Assembly (NCBI GenBank): GCA_020744425.1
Contig: JAGMUV010000003.1
Coordinates: forward strand, 2,294,001-2,358,000
Source: Dactylonectria macrodidyma
Lineage: Eukaryota > Ascomycota > Sordariomycetes > Hypocreales > Nectriaceae
DNA: 64,000 bases
Reading direction: 5' to 3'
This document shows, in pieces, positions 1 through 11,265 of the stretch; within the stretch, counting starts at the first letter, position 1, and each line of letters begins with the position of its first letter. A model generated the notes under the pieces. The model made no database searches. It was given only the letters and a program-made list of their open reading frames with translations, and had not been told where the DNA came from. A program made the position numbers and the translations under genes.

Positions 1-178
1 CTCTTATATTTTTGCCTCAATTTTTCTCCTTAGCAGGTTCGTGTTGTTAAGTCCACAAGGTCAAATGACTGGCACGAATGTGGAGCAGGGAACTTCTCTA
101 TCTTCCGACAAACACTTAACTCTCGCTCTGGTCCACTCACGCACCGGGTTGCATGGGCCTGTTTAACTCAACCATATC

Positions 179-3100
179 ATGAGCACAACTCAAGGACCAG
201 GGGCGATTGCCTCCAACGTTTTGGTAGTTTTGAGGGCATTTCAGGATTTGGTCAAATCCCTTGCTGGCGAAAGTGGCTCTTCTAATACACACACCATATT
301 GCCAGGATTCGAGGAGGAGATGATGCGCTTCAAGATGTGGAGCGGAAATCTTGGAGCACATCAAAGCGGCCGGGTTTCTCTCGACCATCGCCTGAGAGAC
401 GCGCCTCATCTACGAGAGCAAGTCATATACCTTCTCAAGGACTTGTGCGAATCTCTGCAAGACGCATTATCGTTGGCGTCTCACCAACCGCCCTTGTGGC
501 AAACCAAAGACGTTGGTGAAGCGACATCTATGAGTCACAGCAGCGACTTCGCACTTACAGACTCGGACTCAGACTCGGATTTTCCAGAATCAGGGTTGTT
601 GACAGCTCGAACTGACGTTGAGGAAGCTATTGACTGCCTTCTGAGGCTCTCCGTAGCTATTGCAAACCCCGCGCCTCACGAGAGAGTTCAGAATCTCGGC
701 ACCGGTCCTTCTGACGATGTCTCCTTTTATGAAACTTTTGATATCCAACGCGTCCGCGATAAGTTTCCAAAGATCAGCACTGAGTTGGCCGAGACTTTGG
801 GCAAGTCTATAACTCGTCGCCGGCAATTCTTTAAATACCGGGAAGCCCATCACACCAAACTTTCCGCTGGCTTGGAAGCGGCGCTCAACAGAGAAACGGA
901 CACAAGCCGTACAGAGATCGTTCCGAAAACTGTCGCCTCATCACTGCCAGACTACTTGAAGAAACTGACCAACATCGACCTCACGATGGACGTGATTGAT
1001 GAGGATGGTCGATCTGAGACTGGCATGTCGCAAACCTCCTATGCCACTTCGGCTGGGGTTTTAGAGGACTCGAATGATCCTGAAAAGAGGCCACCACCTC
1101 TCTTGAAAGTACCGCCTTTACCGGAAGCTGCGAGGAGGGGAAACTTTGAATGCCCCTTCTGCTATCGGATGATTTCAGCCAGCTCATGGAGAGCATGGAA
1201 GTACGTGTATTTCTCTTGATTTCAACTGAGATTTGGACGGTTTAACTCTTCATTGTGGACTCCATCATCCGCTCATTATCTAACATTCCACTGTAACAGA
1301 CGGCACGTCTTTGGAGATCTTCGACCCTATACGTGTATATTCTCGGACTGCAAAGAATCAAACGCGGATTTTGATCGACGACATCTGTGGCAGTTGCACG
1401 TTTCACAGCATCATTGGCGGTCATGGTTTTGCCCATTTAGATGCGAGGGGACATTCCCATCGGCGACGGAGCTCAAGCTTCACATAGGCCAAAAGCACCT
1501 AAAAAATGCACCCGAGGAGCAACTCAGCACCTTGGCAACCCTTGGTGAGAAGCCTGTATCTGATGACACTGCAAGTACATGCCCTGTGTGTGCGCAGACC
1601 ATCGTGGGATTGAAGTCATACATAAAGCATGTTGGGCGTCATTTGGAGCAGCTAGCCCTGATCGCTCTTCCGGATCTTGAGGATGAAGAGGCGGGAGACG
1701 AGGGCGGAAGTGTGGAGCAGAACAGTGCAGCCTCCGAAGTGATTACAGACGATGTCAACATATCGGATGTTGCTTCCACGTCACCATCCCTGCGGCGTCG
1801 GCTCCAAGAACCAGAAGACGCAATTGTGCCGGGATCAGGAGTCTATTCGTTATATGATGACGAAATTAGATTGGGAGACCAAGCACTTTCAGAGACTCAA
1901 GATGAGGAGCCAAGGCTATGGAATGAAGGTGCCGACTCTCAGCAGCATGAGTCGGCACATGTTGAGAACTTTCAGGAAGAGCCTACAACAAAGCCTGAGG
2001 TGGAAGTTGCTGGAAGTTCTCAAGTTCTCCGGGCCGGCACGGAAGCAGAAGAAGATGATCCGATGGTCACTGTTGAGGAACTGGCAGCCCAAACCAGGGT
2101 TGCAATAGCTACCGGGGACGCAGGCAAGACTACGATAATTGCGGAAGTAAAGTCTGCGATAAGCAAGTTGGAAGAAAGAAATGCCTTATCCAAGGCGGAA
2201 CGAGAGACTTTGAGGGATTTGAAGGAGTCAATCAGAGAGTCGGAGGAGGTAATCAGAAATTTGGCTGAGACACCTACAATCCAGGCGCCCTTGGGTGAGG
2301 AGCAGCTGCCTCCTATTCGATTCACAGATGCGGTGGGACGCAAGTTCAGCTTTCCGTTCCATCTTTGCAAATCCTGGCAGGTATGTTCAGCAAAAAACGT
2401 GGTTGAGTTGGAACGAAGGGACTATGGCTAACAGAGCAATTTGTGTGCAGGGAATGGAGGAACTTATCAACCAGGCGTTTCTACAAGTGGATGTTCTTAG
2501 TCCCCATGTCCAGGAGGGCCACTATGACCTCATTTCACCTAATTCTGATGGTGAGATCATTCTCCCCTCGGTGTGGGAGAAGGTCATACAGCCGGGTTGG
2601 GACATCACAATGACCATGTGGCCAATGGATGAGCTGCCACAGTTCCGCCCGAAACAAAACGTTCCACCCACTCTGGCCCCGGGGCGCCAACCACACCATT
2701 TCAAACCCATCGTGTCGCCAGAGGCAACAGCCAGCACACCCAGCGGCACCCCGGAGACGAAAGATGAGGTGAGACCACAGATTCCTGACCATATCATGAA
2801 TCACGTCGAGAAGATGAACTTCCGAGTGCCGGCCCGGATTGCCGAGGCGGAGGCTTCGAAATGGGTCGAGGAGCTCAAGGAGCGGTATGGAAAAGTCCTT
2901 CAGGTAATGGAAAACATAAAACAAAAGGTTACACAATTGGATAAGCTTATCACGGATCGTGCCTCACAAGGCAACCCATTAAAAGAGGAGGAGTTACGAT
3001 CACTACAGACTCAAAGGGAGATACTGCTCGAGGATCACTCCAAATGCCGCAACTGGGTTGATGCCCTATGGGAGCGTCAGAGCAATATCCAGGGAAACAC

Positions 3101-3224
3101 TCAAGCCGCCCAAAGAGGGCCCCCAGGTGTCCTTGTCAACGCAGTTGATTATGGATGGATAAATGAGATTTCCTCCGTTGACCCTGATGACTCCGCTTGG
3201 AGGAAGAACGAACATCTCAAATAG
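179..3224 (+). CDS. C2H2 zinc-finger protein with C-terminal ubiquitin-like (ULD) domain
   Basis: Three exons, 179-1200, 1300-2380 and 2451-3224, give 958 aa. Both introns (99 and 70 nt) have GT-AG ends, and the second has a CTAAC branch site. The N-terminal ~320 residues form a helical region of the kind that precedes zinc fingers in many fungal proteins. A Cys/His-rich block follows from about residue 325 (CPFC, then C-x4-C and H-x4-H pairs, then a CPVC finger ending in HVGRHLEQLALIALP), which is characteristic of large fungal C2H2 families. After an acidic linker, residues ~678-756 (from RFTDAVGRKFSFPF across the second intron to DITMTMWPMD) match the fungal ubiquitin-like ULD fold. The C-terminus holds a coiled-coil stretch. 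Such proteins are expanded in accessory regions and sometimes linked to NLR-type genes; the function here is unknown. Start chosen at the first ATG in the long open exon. Confidence 0.8.
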
Positions 3225-4173
3225 AAGAAGGCATATTCACACGGGGGTGTGGAGCGGCCCAGAGTTTTCCTCTACTGATAGAATAGAAGAGGCACTATTG
3301 ACCCAGACTTAAGTAAGAATCGTGCACACAATATCAATCATCAGTAAATCCTCCGAGCGGGACTCTTAAGGGTTACAACTTCTAATGTACCCTCACGTTA
3401 TCACCAAAATTCTCTGGAGCACTTTCTGGTGAAGGTGCCCTGCCTCCTCTGTTGGTGTTTTAGAAAACCAGAACCCTGGCAATCCAGGTTCACATCACAA
3501 GGAGACAAGAGCGACGCTGAGAAATGGAGTGAGCGAGTCCTCCCATTTGTTTGGCAGATCTAAGTAGATAAAAGCTGAGCTTCTTCGGGCACGACAGAAA
3601 CAAAGACTTAGCAAGGAGAGGCATATGAGGGCAGCCTTTTATCGCCCAGGGGCAATACTAAATAAGCTCGAGGCGTGCATAGAAAAGTGGATAAAAAGTC
3701 GAAGTATAATTCAGTGTATTAGTTGTTACAACCTCATCTTCTGCAGAGCAATAGTGCAGCATTTGGCAAATAATAGTTCTCCAGACGAAATAGGACCGAA
3801 ATACAGATACTCAATTTGAACCTGTCTCTGGATTTCACCTACCGACTTACTGACATAAGGCTGATGATAGTCTACTCTGCAGGAAACTGTAAATTCAAAA
3901 GACGGAAAACGTGAAACTCGGGTAGAAAAGAAAGAAAAACCTGCTCCGAGCCTATAGTAGGGAACGGGATGATGGCCGCTCGCCAAACATCGGTGTATCT
4001 ATATTATTAATCATTCCCAAAGCACCTGACGCTCATAGCCATAAACGTGGGATAGATTAGTACTCAAAGTAGGGGATCGACCTAAATTAGATATCAATTG
4101 AGGATAGAGGGATCGCTAGCTTGTTAGTAATTATTGATGTCTGCACATTCTTAGGTTAATACACCCTCACCCC
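3225..4173. other. intergenic, convergent 3' ends
   Basis: The interval lies between the stop codons of the ULD protein (+) and the protease-like gene (-). It is AT-rich with many stops in all frames. I see no RNA gene, repeat or coding signal in it. Confidence 0.6.
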
Positions 4174-5508
4174 TTAGGCTAACTGATATCCCGCCTCGAC
4201 CACTTCACTCGCACTGACGGAAGCACAGAAGCCAGCCCAGCGGCCTTCTCTGATGCAATACCGGAAAAAGCCTATAACGAGGTTCTCTTCATCCAGGATC
4301 ACAGACCCGCATGTGCCGTAGGGAGGACATATCGGGCCTTTGGCATCATCCACCTGGCCTATATAGACCCAAGAGTAGACGACGTAGCGAACTGGATCAT
4401 CAGTGGGACCAGAAGAGGGGGTTGGAGGACCTCTCTCGATTTTGGCGGACTTCATCGTCATGTTTCCCTCCAAGCTGTGGCTCGTGAGATGACTGTTGAT
4501 GAGGACCTTTGCAGACATGGAAAAATCGTCTCCTGGATTCTCGCCCAACAGTCTGGCAATTCGGGTGGCAGTTCCGCCATTCTCCGAGGTTTCATTGATG
4601 AATTGGAAGTTATCGTTTAGCTCGACCATTGCCACATCCGTAAAAGGGACTTCGTGAACAACTTTGCCGATGCGTCTTTTCTGATTTCCCGGGAGACTCT
4701 GGTAGACATTCTCTTCTTCTCCCAGTCCCAGAGAAGCGACTGTCAAGTATTGATGACCCGCAGAGTCTTTGACCATGACGCCTGATGTCGTCCATGGCTC
4801 CGTGGAATGGTCTTCGGCTAGATCTTTAGTGCTGTTAATAATGACACCGGGTCTAAGAACGTTGGAGACCCCATCGTTTTCATTGCCTCGAGGAGGCTCG
4901 GGAAGTCTGTTTCGTCGTGCTTCCCTATACACCCAACCAGGCCTGTTGAGCTCATGGTCATGCATGTAACCAGCTGGACAGTTGGCAATCCTGCCAGGGA
5001 GCTTGTTTCTGGCGGACCACAGCTTCGTCTCATCGCCGACAACAACATAAAATACTCGCTCTGACGCGAAGATGACTTCTATGAGACGGACATCGGGACT
5101 AATGCTTCGGATTTTCTGGTAAAGCTCAGCAGCCACCGACCGTAAGCCTTGATCAGAGATGGTGGCTTCTCTTAGATCCAAATTTTGGCAAATGGAATTG
5201 GCAGATCTTCCAATTTCCAGGTGGTTCATCGGGAAGAGGGGACCTCGTCCTTCTGTATGGGTACAGATTGTGATGGGAACACCACCTACGGTGAGAGGCC
5301 AGGGCTCTTTGGGCATCTGCTTGACGGTGAAGTTGAGGTAAGATCGAAATCGGGCCTCCGCGATATCTGTAGTACCAGGAAAAATATTGCTAAGTTGTTT
5401 GACTACTTCCTTGTCTTCGATAATTTTGATGCTCTCGTCTCGTAAGTCAACCGGAAACGGGAGGTGTCTCGATATCCGGGCCGGCGACGATTCTTGAGAA
5501 GTCTGCAT
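4174..5508 (-). CDS. chymotrypsin-fold protease-like protein, atypical catalytic residues
   Basis: A single-exon ORF of 444 aa. The N-terminal half (1-~235) is a conserved-looking fungal domain I cannot name. The C-terminal half has the layout of a chymotrypsin-like double beta barrel: a strand pattern around GVMVKD and YLTVAS (243-259), an Asp in FTDVAMVEL (D291), and a GTCGS motif (398-402) where serine proteases carry GDSGG. The nucleophile position is thus Cys400, as in Cys-nucleophile chymotrypsin-fold enzymes. From memory, related fungal proteins read TVA-x-HG at the His site; here the same place reads TVASLG (256-261), so the catalytic His seems lost. It may be a pseudoprotease or use another residue (H252 is near). 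No signal peptide is visible, so it is likely intracellular. Confidence 0.6.
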   Translation of the reverse strand: MQTSQESSPARISRHLPFPVDLRDESIKIIEDKEVVKQLSNIFPGTTDIAEARFRSYLNFTVKQMPKEPWPLTVGGVPITICTHTEGRGPLFPMNHLEIGRSANSICQNLDLREATISDQGLRSVAAELYQKIRSISPDVRLIEVIFASERVFYVVVGDETKLWSARNKLPGRIANCPAGYMHDHELNRPGWVYREARRNRLPEPPRGNENDGVSNVLRPGVIINSTKDLAEDHSTEPWTTSGVMVKDSAGHQYLTVASLGLGEEENVYQSLPGNQKRRIGKVVHEVPFTDVAMVELNDNFQFINETSENGGTATRIARLLGENPGDDFSMSAKVLINSHLTSHSLEGNMTMKSAKIERGPPTPSSGPTDDPVRYVVYSWVYIGQVDDAKGPICPPYGTCGSVILDEENLVIGFFRYCIREGRWAGFCASVSASEVVEAGYQLA

Positions 5509-6486
5509 TTTTAAGACAAAGAGGAGAGTTGGTTTTTTTGGTGGATTTGGAAGCCTGGTGAAAGCTCTTTATAATCTGGAGAAATTTCAGAGTTTCTGTC
5601 TGCAGCTGTCACCTTGAGGCTAATTTTCCAAGTGTTGATTCGCGTCATAAATCAAACTTAGCAGTGGGTTTGCCATTTGAGTTCTTGCAAGATCCAACAC
5701 GTGATCCCACCAGGCTACACATTATGACTGAACTCACTGCACAAATTATTACCTAATGGCTATTGAGGTTTACCTAAGTTAACCTCTTAAACGTAGTCTA
5801 AGCTTTCGATCTTAAATCACATGTGGAGAAATCTGTGGACTCGCCATCCGCCTGGCGAAGTGGGCATGGATGGCGGGGCTGGACTTCTCGCCTCTGAGCT
5901 CATTGCTGGTGTTGGTTGTTACTGTCATTGCCAAATGTGATAGGATGCCCTGAATCCACTTCTAATAGAGAAATCTAAGTGAAGCGATTACAAAGTTGAA
6001 TTTTGAGACGACGGATTCCGCTGGCCCGTCAGGGCCCGCAACAGTCGGGCGTTCGTCGTTGTGGGTACAATGAGTCTCCTCAGATTATGGTGTCGGAGGA
6101 TTCGATTCTGGGTGAGACGGTTCGCTGGAGGATGCAACCAATGAACTCGTAGAACAATTAGCAAATATGAGCCTGGATATATGTTTTACTTCGTTTTATG
6201 TCTTTATGGATGAAGAACTGAGGCTCCAAGGTCAGTCTCACGGACGTTGTTGTGGATAACGTACACGGTATGACATGTGCTTCCTCACCATGCCGAATGT
6301 GTGTCGAGCAGCGTCCTGTGGCAGTATCGTTGTGGCTGGCAGACTCGTATCAGATTGTAGTAGACTGCCTCATGACAGAATACTGTAGGGCGTGTCTGAG
6401 GATCTGTTCTTCAGCTGGATAGACTAGCATTATCGGGTCGTGAGATGGGTCACCAGATTTCCACAATTCATGCCAGTGGCGAGAGG

Positions 6487-6548
6487 CTGATAAGAAGCTG
6501 TTCAGGGATTATATCGTCTCGTGAGCCTGCTGAAGAGCAGCTTATCAG
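6487..6548. repeat. imperfect inverted repeat (hairpin)
   Basis: The arms 6487-6505 (CTGATAAGAAGCTGTTCAG) and 6530-6548 (CTGAAGAGCAGCTTATCAG) are complementary at 16 of 19 positions around a 24-nt loop. No gene overlaps it. Confidence 0.5.
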
Positions 6549-7900
6549 TCTTTGACGCAGAGCTCTATCAGTAGGCGGACCAAGCGACCAAGCGTGTGGA
6601 GATGGACATGGGTGGTCTGGGTGGTCTGGCATGTCAGCCATGTTCTTGTCTCTTGGCTTCAGAGAGAAGCTTTGCCAAGTTCGCCAAGACGGCTCGGACT
6701 GCCCGCATCGGTGTGGGGCAGATCGCAGCTTTCGATGGGGCTGAAGGGAACGGATTTAAGCCGGATGAACCAGGACCGACGACGACGTACGCTCTCTCCA
6801 TTTGGGGGATGGGAGATGTGGGAGGTGGGATGTGGAATCTTTTGGTATGCTGTAATCTGTACTGGCCGAGGCATCGACGGCCTAAGGACCTTAAGCTAGT
6901 TCGTTATGCTTCATTCATCCCGAATCTCCATGTTTGGGCTCTAGGTGCTCGAGTGCTCGCTCCCAGAGAGTCGGCAAGGGATGACGTCCCGAGGTCCATG
7001 GGGTCAACGCTCCTAGTGCTGTAGCGTATGCCACTGACCAATAATTCCTTCACCTTTTCCCAGAGCAAATGTGATCGGCTTTGCCAGAGTTGCAGAGGCA
7101 AAACAAGGGAGGGTGGGACGCTTGTCGGCGCGTTATGAGCGCGTGGCGTCGAAGATCGTCCAGTTTGACTGGGCTAGCGGGCGTTGGGTTTCATGCCGCC
7201 GAGTGATTGCCCATCGACTCATTGTGCCGAACTCACCCTCCCTTGCCTCCCTTGCTGATCAAATCTCACATTAATTGTCCGTTGCTTACACAAGTGACAT
7301 CCAAGGAGGGAGGGAGAGACCTTCCTCTTGCGGTAGTTTTAATTTGAAGCAACGTTGGAGGCTTTGGGCCGTGGTTCCGAGAAAGCCTTCTTGTGACGCG
7401 TACGGAGTACCATGTACACAACACCATCCATCCGCGGCCCCACTTGGATCCCAGGTCAAAGAGCGAGCTTTGGATCCTCATCATCCTTCTTTCCAACGGA
7501 AAAAAGGATCCTTATCTCTGCTTAATGGAGACCTCGTGTCTCGTCACTCGTCTATGTACCCCAGGAAAATCCCAATCAAACCTAGTCCGGGCATGCGTTC
7601 TTTCGTGCTGGTGGGCCTGGGTTGGTTGCTTTAGCTGCCATTTGCCAAAAGGTGTCCACCATCACATTCCGGCGTGCCACTTTTCTTGCTGGGGGAGTTG
7701 CCGCCTTATCCGTGGCAGACTTCTCGAAAGCCAGATACCACCGCAGCTTGTCATTTTCGTTACGTCTTTAATGCTTCCCCGTCTTGCCCGTCCAACATGA
7801 CCTTCCGCTTTCATTCAAGGCTCGCTTTTAGGGGGCGCTATCTCGTGAGCCACCTTGGATCCTCTCCCCCCGCATAGCCACCCGGCCGAAACGCTTGCTT

Positions 7901-7915
7901 ATAAGATACTTATAT
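7901..7915 (+). promoter_or_regulatory. TATA-like palindrome upstream of permease
   Basis: TATAAGATACTTATA is a perfect 6+3+6 inverted repeat about 104 bp before the permease ATG. Position and composition suit a TATA element, but the transcription start is unknown. Confidence 0.35.
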
Positions 7916-8004
7916 CTGCGTGCTTGGCACTGGTTGACTACTCCGAGTGTCCTACCTTTTTGCAGCTGAGCCATTCCACCTTTTGACTGGCTTTCAGAGT
8001 GACC

Positions 8005-10061
8005 ATGGCAGATATCGAAAGCAAGCCCGAGCCCGTCGCGGCCAACCCGGGCTCCCACACCAGCGATGAAGAGAAGAGAGGCGATCACCAGTCCATTTCC
8101 AAGCCTGACGAGCGATCCTGGGCCACTCGCAATGGACTCAACCTCACCTCGTTCACGGCCCATGATGACCATGGAACGGGCTCAGTCGAGCTAGAGCGCA
8201 AGATGAAGCCTCGCCACCTCAACATGATCGCCATTGGAGGCAGGTTAGTGATTTTCTAGCCCTTCCAAAGCGTCGACACCTCGTGAAGATGTCGTCTCGT
8301 ATTATCACCATTACCTTGCTAACACTCAAATTAGTATTGGCGCTGGTTTCTTCGTCGGTAGTGGAGGTGCCTTCAACACTGGTGGCCCTGGCTCCGTCTT
8401 GATCGGCTTCCTCATCATGGGTGTCATGATGTTCAACGTCGTCTACGCCCTGGGAGAGCTTGCTGTCATGTACCCTGTTTCTGGTGGATTCTACACGTGA
8501 GCCAACAGCCACTTACCCCTCCAGTCTGATCAATATCCTAACTGGGCAAATCAGTTACGCCAACCGCTTCGTCGACCCTTCATGGGGTTTTGCCATGGGC
8601 TGGAACTATGTCATGCAGTGGGCATTCGTGTTGCCGCTTGAACTTACAGTCTGCGGTACTGTTATTCAGTACTGGGCACCAGATACCAGCGTCGCCATCT
8701 GGGTTAGCGTAAGTGACAGCCGCCAATCTCATGCAGTCTAGAGTCATGGAAGCCAACACTAACGTTCTTCCTAGGTCTTCTTGGTCGCCATCATCATCAT
8801 CAATGTGTTTGGAACTCTAGGATACGCCGAAGAGGAGTTCTGGGCGTCCCTCCTCAAGCTCTCAGCCACAGTTGTTTTCATGATTGTCGCTGTTGTCCTT
8901 GTTTGTGGCGGTGGTCCTTCCAATGGCATGTACGACCACTACTGGGGCGCACGCCTCTGGTACGACCCGGGTGCTTTCAAGAACGGCTTCCGAGGCTTCT
9001 GCGGTATGTTGAATTTATCAAACGTTGTCTCACACATCGCTGACTCGTGATATCTAGGTGTGTTCGTGACTGCTGCGTTCTCGTTCAGTGGTGAGTAGAT
9101 GACAACTAATGCAAAAACGTTGCCGATATGTATGACCAGTTGCTAACACTAGATTGCAGGCACCGAGCTCGTCGGCTTGGCGGCTGCTGAGTCTCAGAAC
9201 CCAGCCAAGGCCCTTCCCGGCGCCATCAAGCAAGTCTTTTGGCGAATCACCCTGTTTTATATCGTTGGACTCCTCCTTGTCGGGTTCCTGGTCGACTCTA
9301 CAGACCCTCGCTTGCTCAACGCCAGCAGCAATGATCCCAGTGCCTCCCCCTTCGTCATCGCCATCGCCAACGCCGGTCTGCACGGCTACGACTCCTTCAT
9401 GAACGTCATCATTCTCGTTTCAGTTCTGTCCATTGGCGTGTCGTGTGTGTATGGCGGCAGCCGTACTCTTGTTGCTCTTGCGCAGCAAGGATATGCCCCC
9501 AAGTTCTTTGCTTTCATTGACAAGTCTGGCCGACCCCTGCCTGCGGTTACTTTGATTATCCTCATCGGATTCCTGGGATATCTCAGTGTCAACGGCAATG
9601 GAAACACCGTCTTCACCTGGCTTCTTTCACTGTCAGGTTTGGCAGCTCTATTCACTTGGGGTTCCATCTGCCTCTGCCACATCCGCTTCCGACACGCATG
9701 GAAGTATCACGGCCATACCCTGGACGAGATCCCATTCCAAGCCGTTTTTGGTGTTACTGGCTCATGGATTGGACTGATCCTGAACATTATCATTCTCATC
9801 GCCCAGTTCTACACCGCCATCACAAACGTTGACGGCTCTGTCGCCGGCGCCGAAGCCTTCTTCGAGTCCTATCTAGCCGCCCCCGTTGTCATTGTCTTCT
9901 ACATTGTAGGCTATGCCTGGAAGCGAGAGGGCTGGCTGAAGCTCAGCCAGATTGACCTCGACACTGGCCGTCGTGAGCACGACTGGGACGCCATTCGTGC
10001 CTACCGAGAGGAGCTTGCCGCTGCACCGGCTTGGAAGCGAATGCTGAAAGTTGTCTTCTAG
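8005..10061 (+). CDS. amino acid permease (APC superfamily, yeast AAT type)
   Basis: Six exons, 8005-8243, 8335-8496, 8555-8708, 8775-9003, 9058-9090 and 9160-10061, encode 572 aa. All introns are 50-91 nt with GT-AG ends. A GTG lies just upstream in frame, but the ATG at 8005 has good context (gaccATGgca). After a hydrophilic N-tail (~75 aa) the protein shows the AAT-family hallmark: LKxRHLNMIAIGGSIGAGFF-like first membrane segment with the glycine-rich unwound helix, then TM2-TM3 (GELAVMYPVSGGFYTYANRF), FSFSGTELVGLAAAE in the TM6 area, and about 12 membrane spans in all. Family knowledge: proton-coupled amino acid uptake at the plasma membrane. Substrate range (general or specific) cannot be read from the sequence. 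The fifth exon is only 33 nt. Confidence 0.93.
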
Positions 10062-10255
10062 TCGGATGTTGACTAATTAGTTACCGGTTGGATTTTATTG
10101 ACCATGTATGATAGTTATCATAATAGTTGTGGCTTGGTTTAGCATGCAAATATCAAGACAGATTTCTGGAATTGGAATAACACAATCTCAAGATGATGAT
10201 CCATGATGTATTGCTGTTGCAGATCTGAATTGCGTAGGCAAGTAAAGTAAAGCAT

Positions 10256-10846
10256 TCAAATAATTTTGAGGTCGGACTCATCAAGTCTCGCTGCCATGCC
10301 CTTACGTTCCATGAAGCCCATGGTGGCAGCATTCGACAAGATCCGGCTATAAAAGCCATCTACAAGAGATTGCAGATCCTCGTCTTCCCCCAACTTGCGT
10401 AGGTATGGGTATGATTTCCCCAAAATGTATTCCAGTTGTGACTTGTCGATAGAATCGGCTGCTACAGCTTCCTGGCGAATTGCCCGACAGGCCAGCAAGT
10501 CGAACTCAGAAGTGCACTTCTCGATACTCATCGACCTGCCCAACATGGCCCGCCACAGGCTCGATTCCTAGGCGCTCTCTCTGATATGAGACTCCGCAAA
10601 GCCCAGTATTGATTTCAGACACCTGGCCCTGCTCGTTGTTGATCGCAGTGTCTTGGTAAGGGTCAAACCACCGTCTTCAGAATGCTGCCCAGAAAGCCTT
10701 GTCTCGCCAAATACGAAGACTTTAGCCACTTCTTCAACCCCCGCAAAAGTAGGGTAGGGTTTGTATGTTGAGGTTGAGCTGACCTGTGTTCTAATTTGTG
10801 CTTGATTTGTAGGGTAGCTTGGCAAATTCGTCGCATGTTGATACAA
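10256..10846 (-). pseudogene. broken ORF with one in-frame TAG, unidentified
   Basis: Two minus-strand frames, 10846-10568 and 10567-10256, lie in the same phase and are separated only by a TAG at 10568-10570. Together they would give about 195 codons. The downstream part (SLWRAMLGRSMSIEKCTSEF, then a helical leucine-rich stretch to the TAA) has protein-like composition. I find no GT-AG pair that would remove the stop cleanly. It is either a decayed gene or two chance ORFs. I do not recognise the family. Confidence 0.3.
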
Positions 10847-11265
10847 CGGCTTCGCCTTACCATTTAGCTACCTTGGTACTATATCTTACCAGTCGCAAAG
10901 GTATACGGAGTGAGAGCAGAATTATTACCGTACAGTGCCTTACACATTTGCTGATATCTGGTGCGGCCTAAACTCGTCGTACAAGTTAGTCTGTAGGCTG
11001 TTATTACTCGCCAAAGACACTAACTAAGGCCCTAAGAGTATCCTGATTAGCTCGAACTGTCTAATTAATTGGCTAGGAGTTCTTGGTAACGTTGAGGCCC
11101 CAGACATGATTCACAAGTTACTCAAAGACATCTCAGCAACTTGAGCTATTGCCAAAATTGGAGCTGATAGCTCTTAGTTTCTCAATAATACCTAGTCTCT
11201 CTGCTTTAGGCTAGATTCAAACTTTGTACATGAGTTCTGACCCATCTAAGACGGAGTCAAATCAT
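10847..11265. other. intergenic, AT-rich
   Basis: The interval between the broken ORF and the 3' end of the secreted-protein gene is AT-rich and stop-dense. Nothing recognisable is present. Confidence 0.5.

Larger units (their letters stand above)
5509..8004. other. intergenic 2.5 kb, upstream of amino acid permease
   Basis: This is a divergent spacer between the protease-like gene (-) and the permease (+). Open frames around 6.55-7.8 kb (up to 142 codons) have no start context, splice pattern or recognisable domain, and they overlap each other on both strands, so I do not call them. An imperfect 19-bp inverted repeat lies at 6487-6548. The last ~700 bp is pyrimidine-rich, consistent with promoter and 5' leader of the permease. 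Confidence 0.5.

Noticed and set aside
6596..7024. 142-codon plus-strand frame in the 5.5-8.0 kb spacer
   Set aside because: Overlaps other frames on both strands and has no domain; likely chance.
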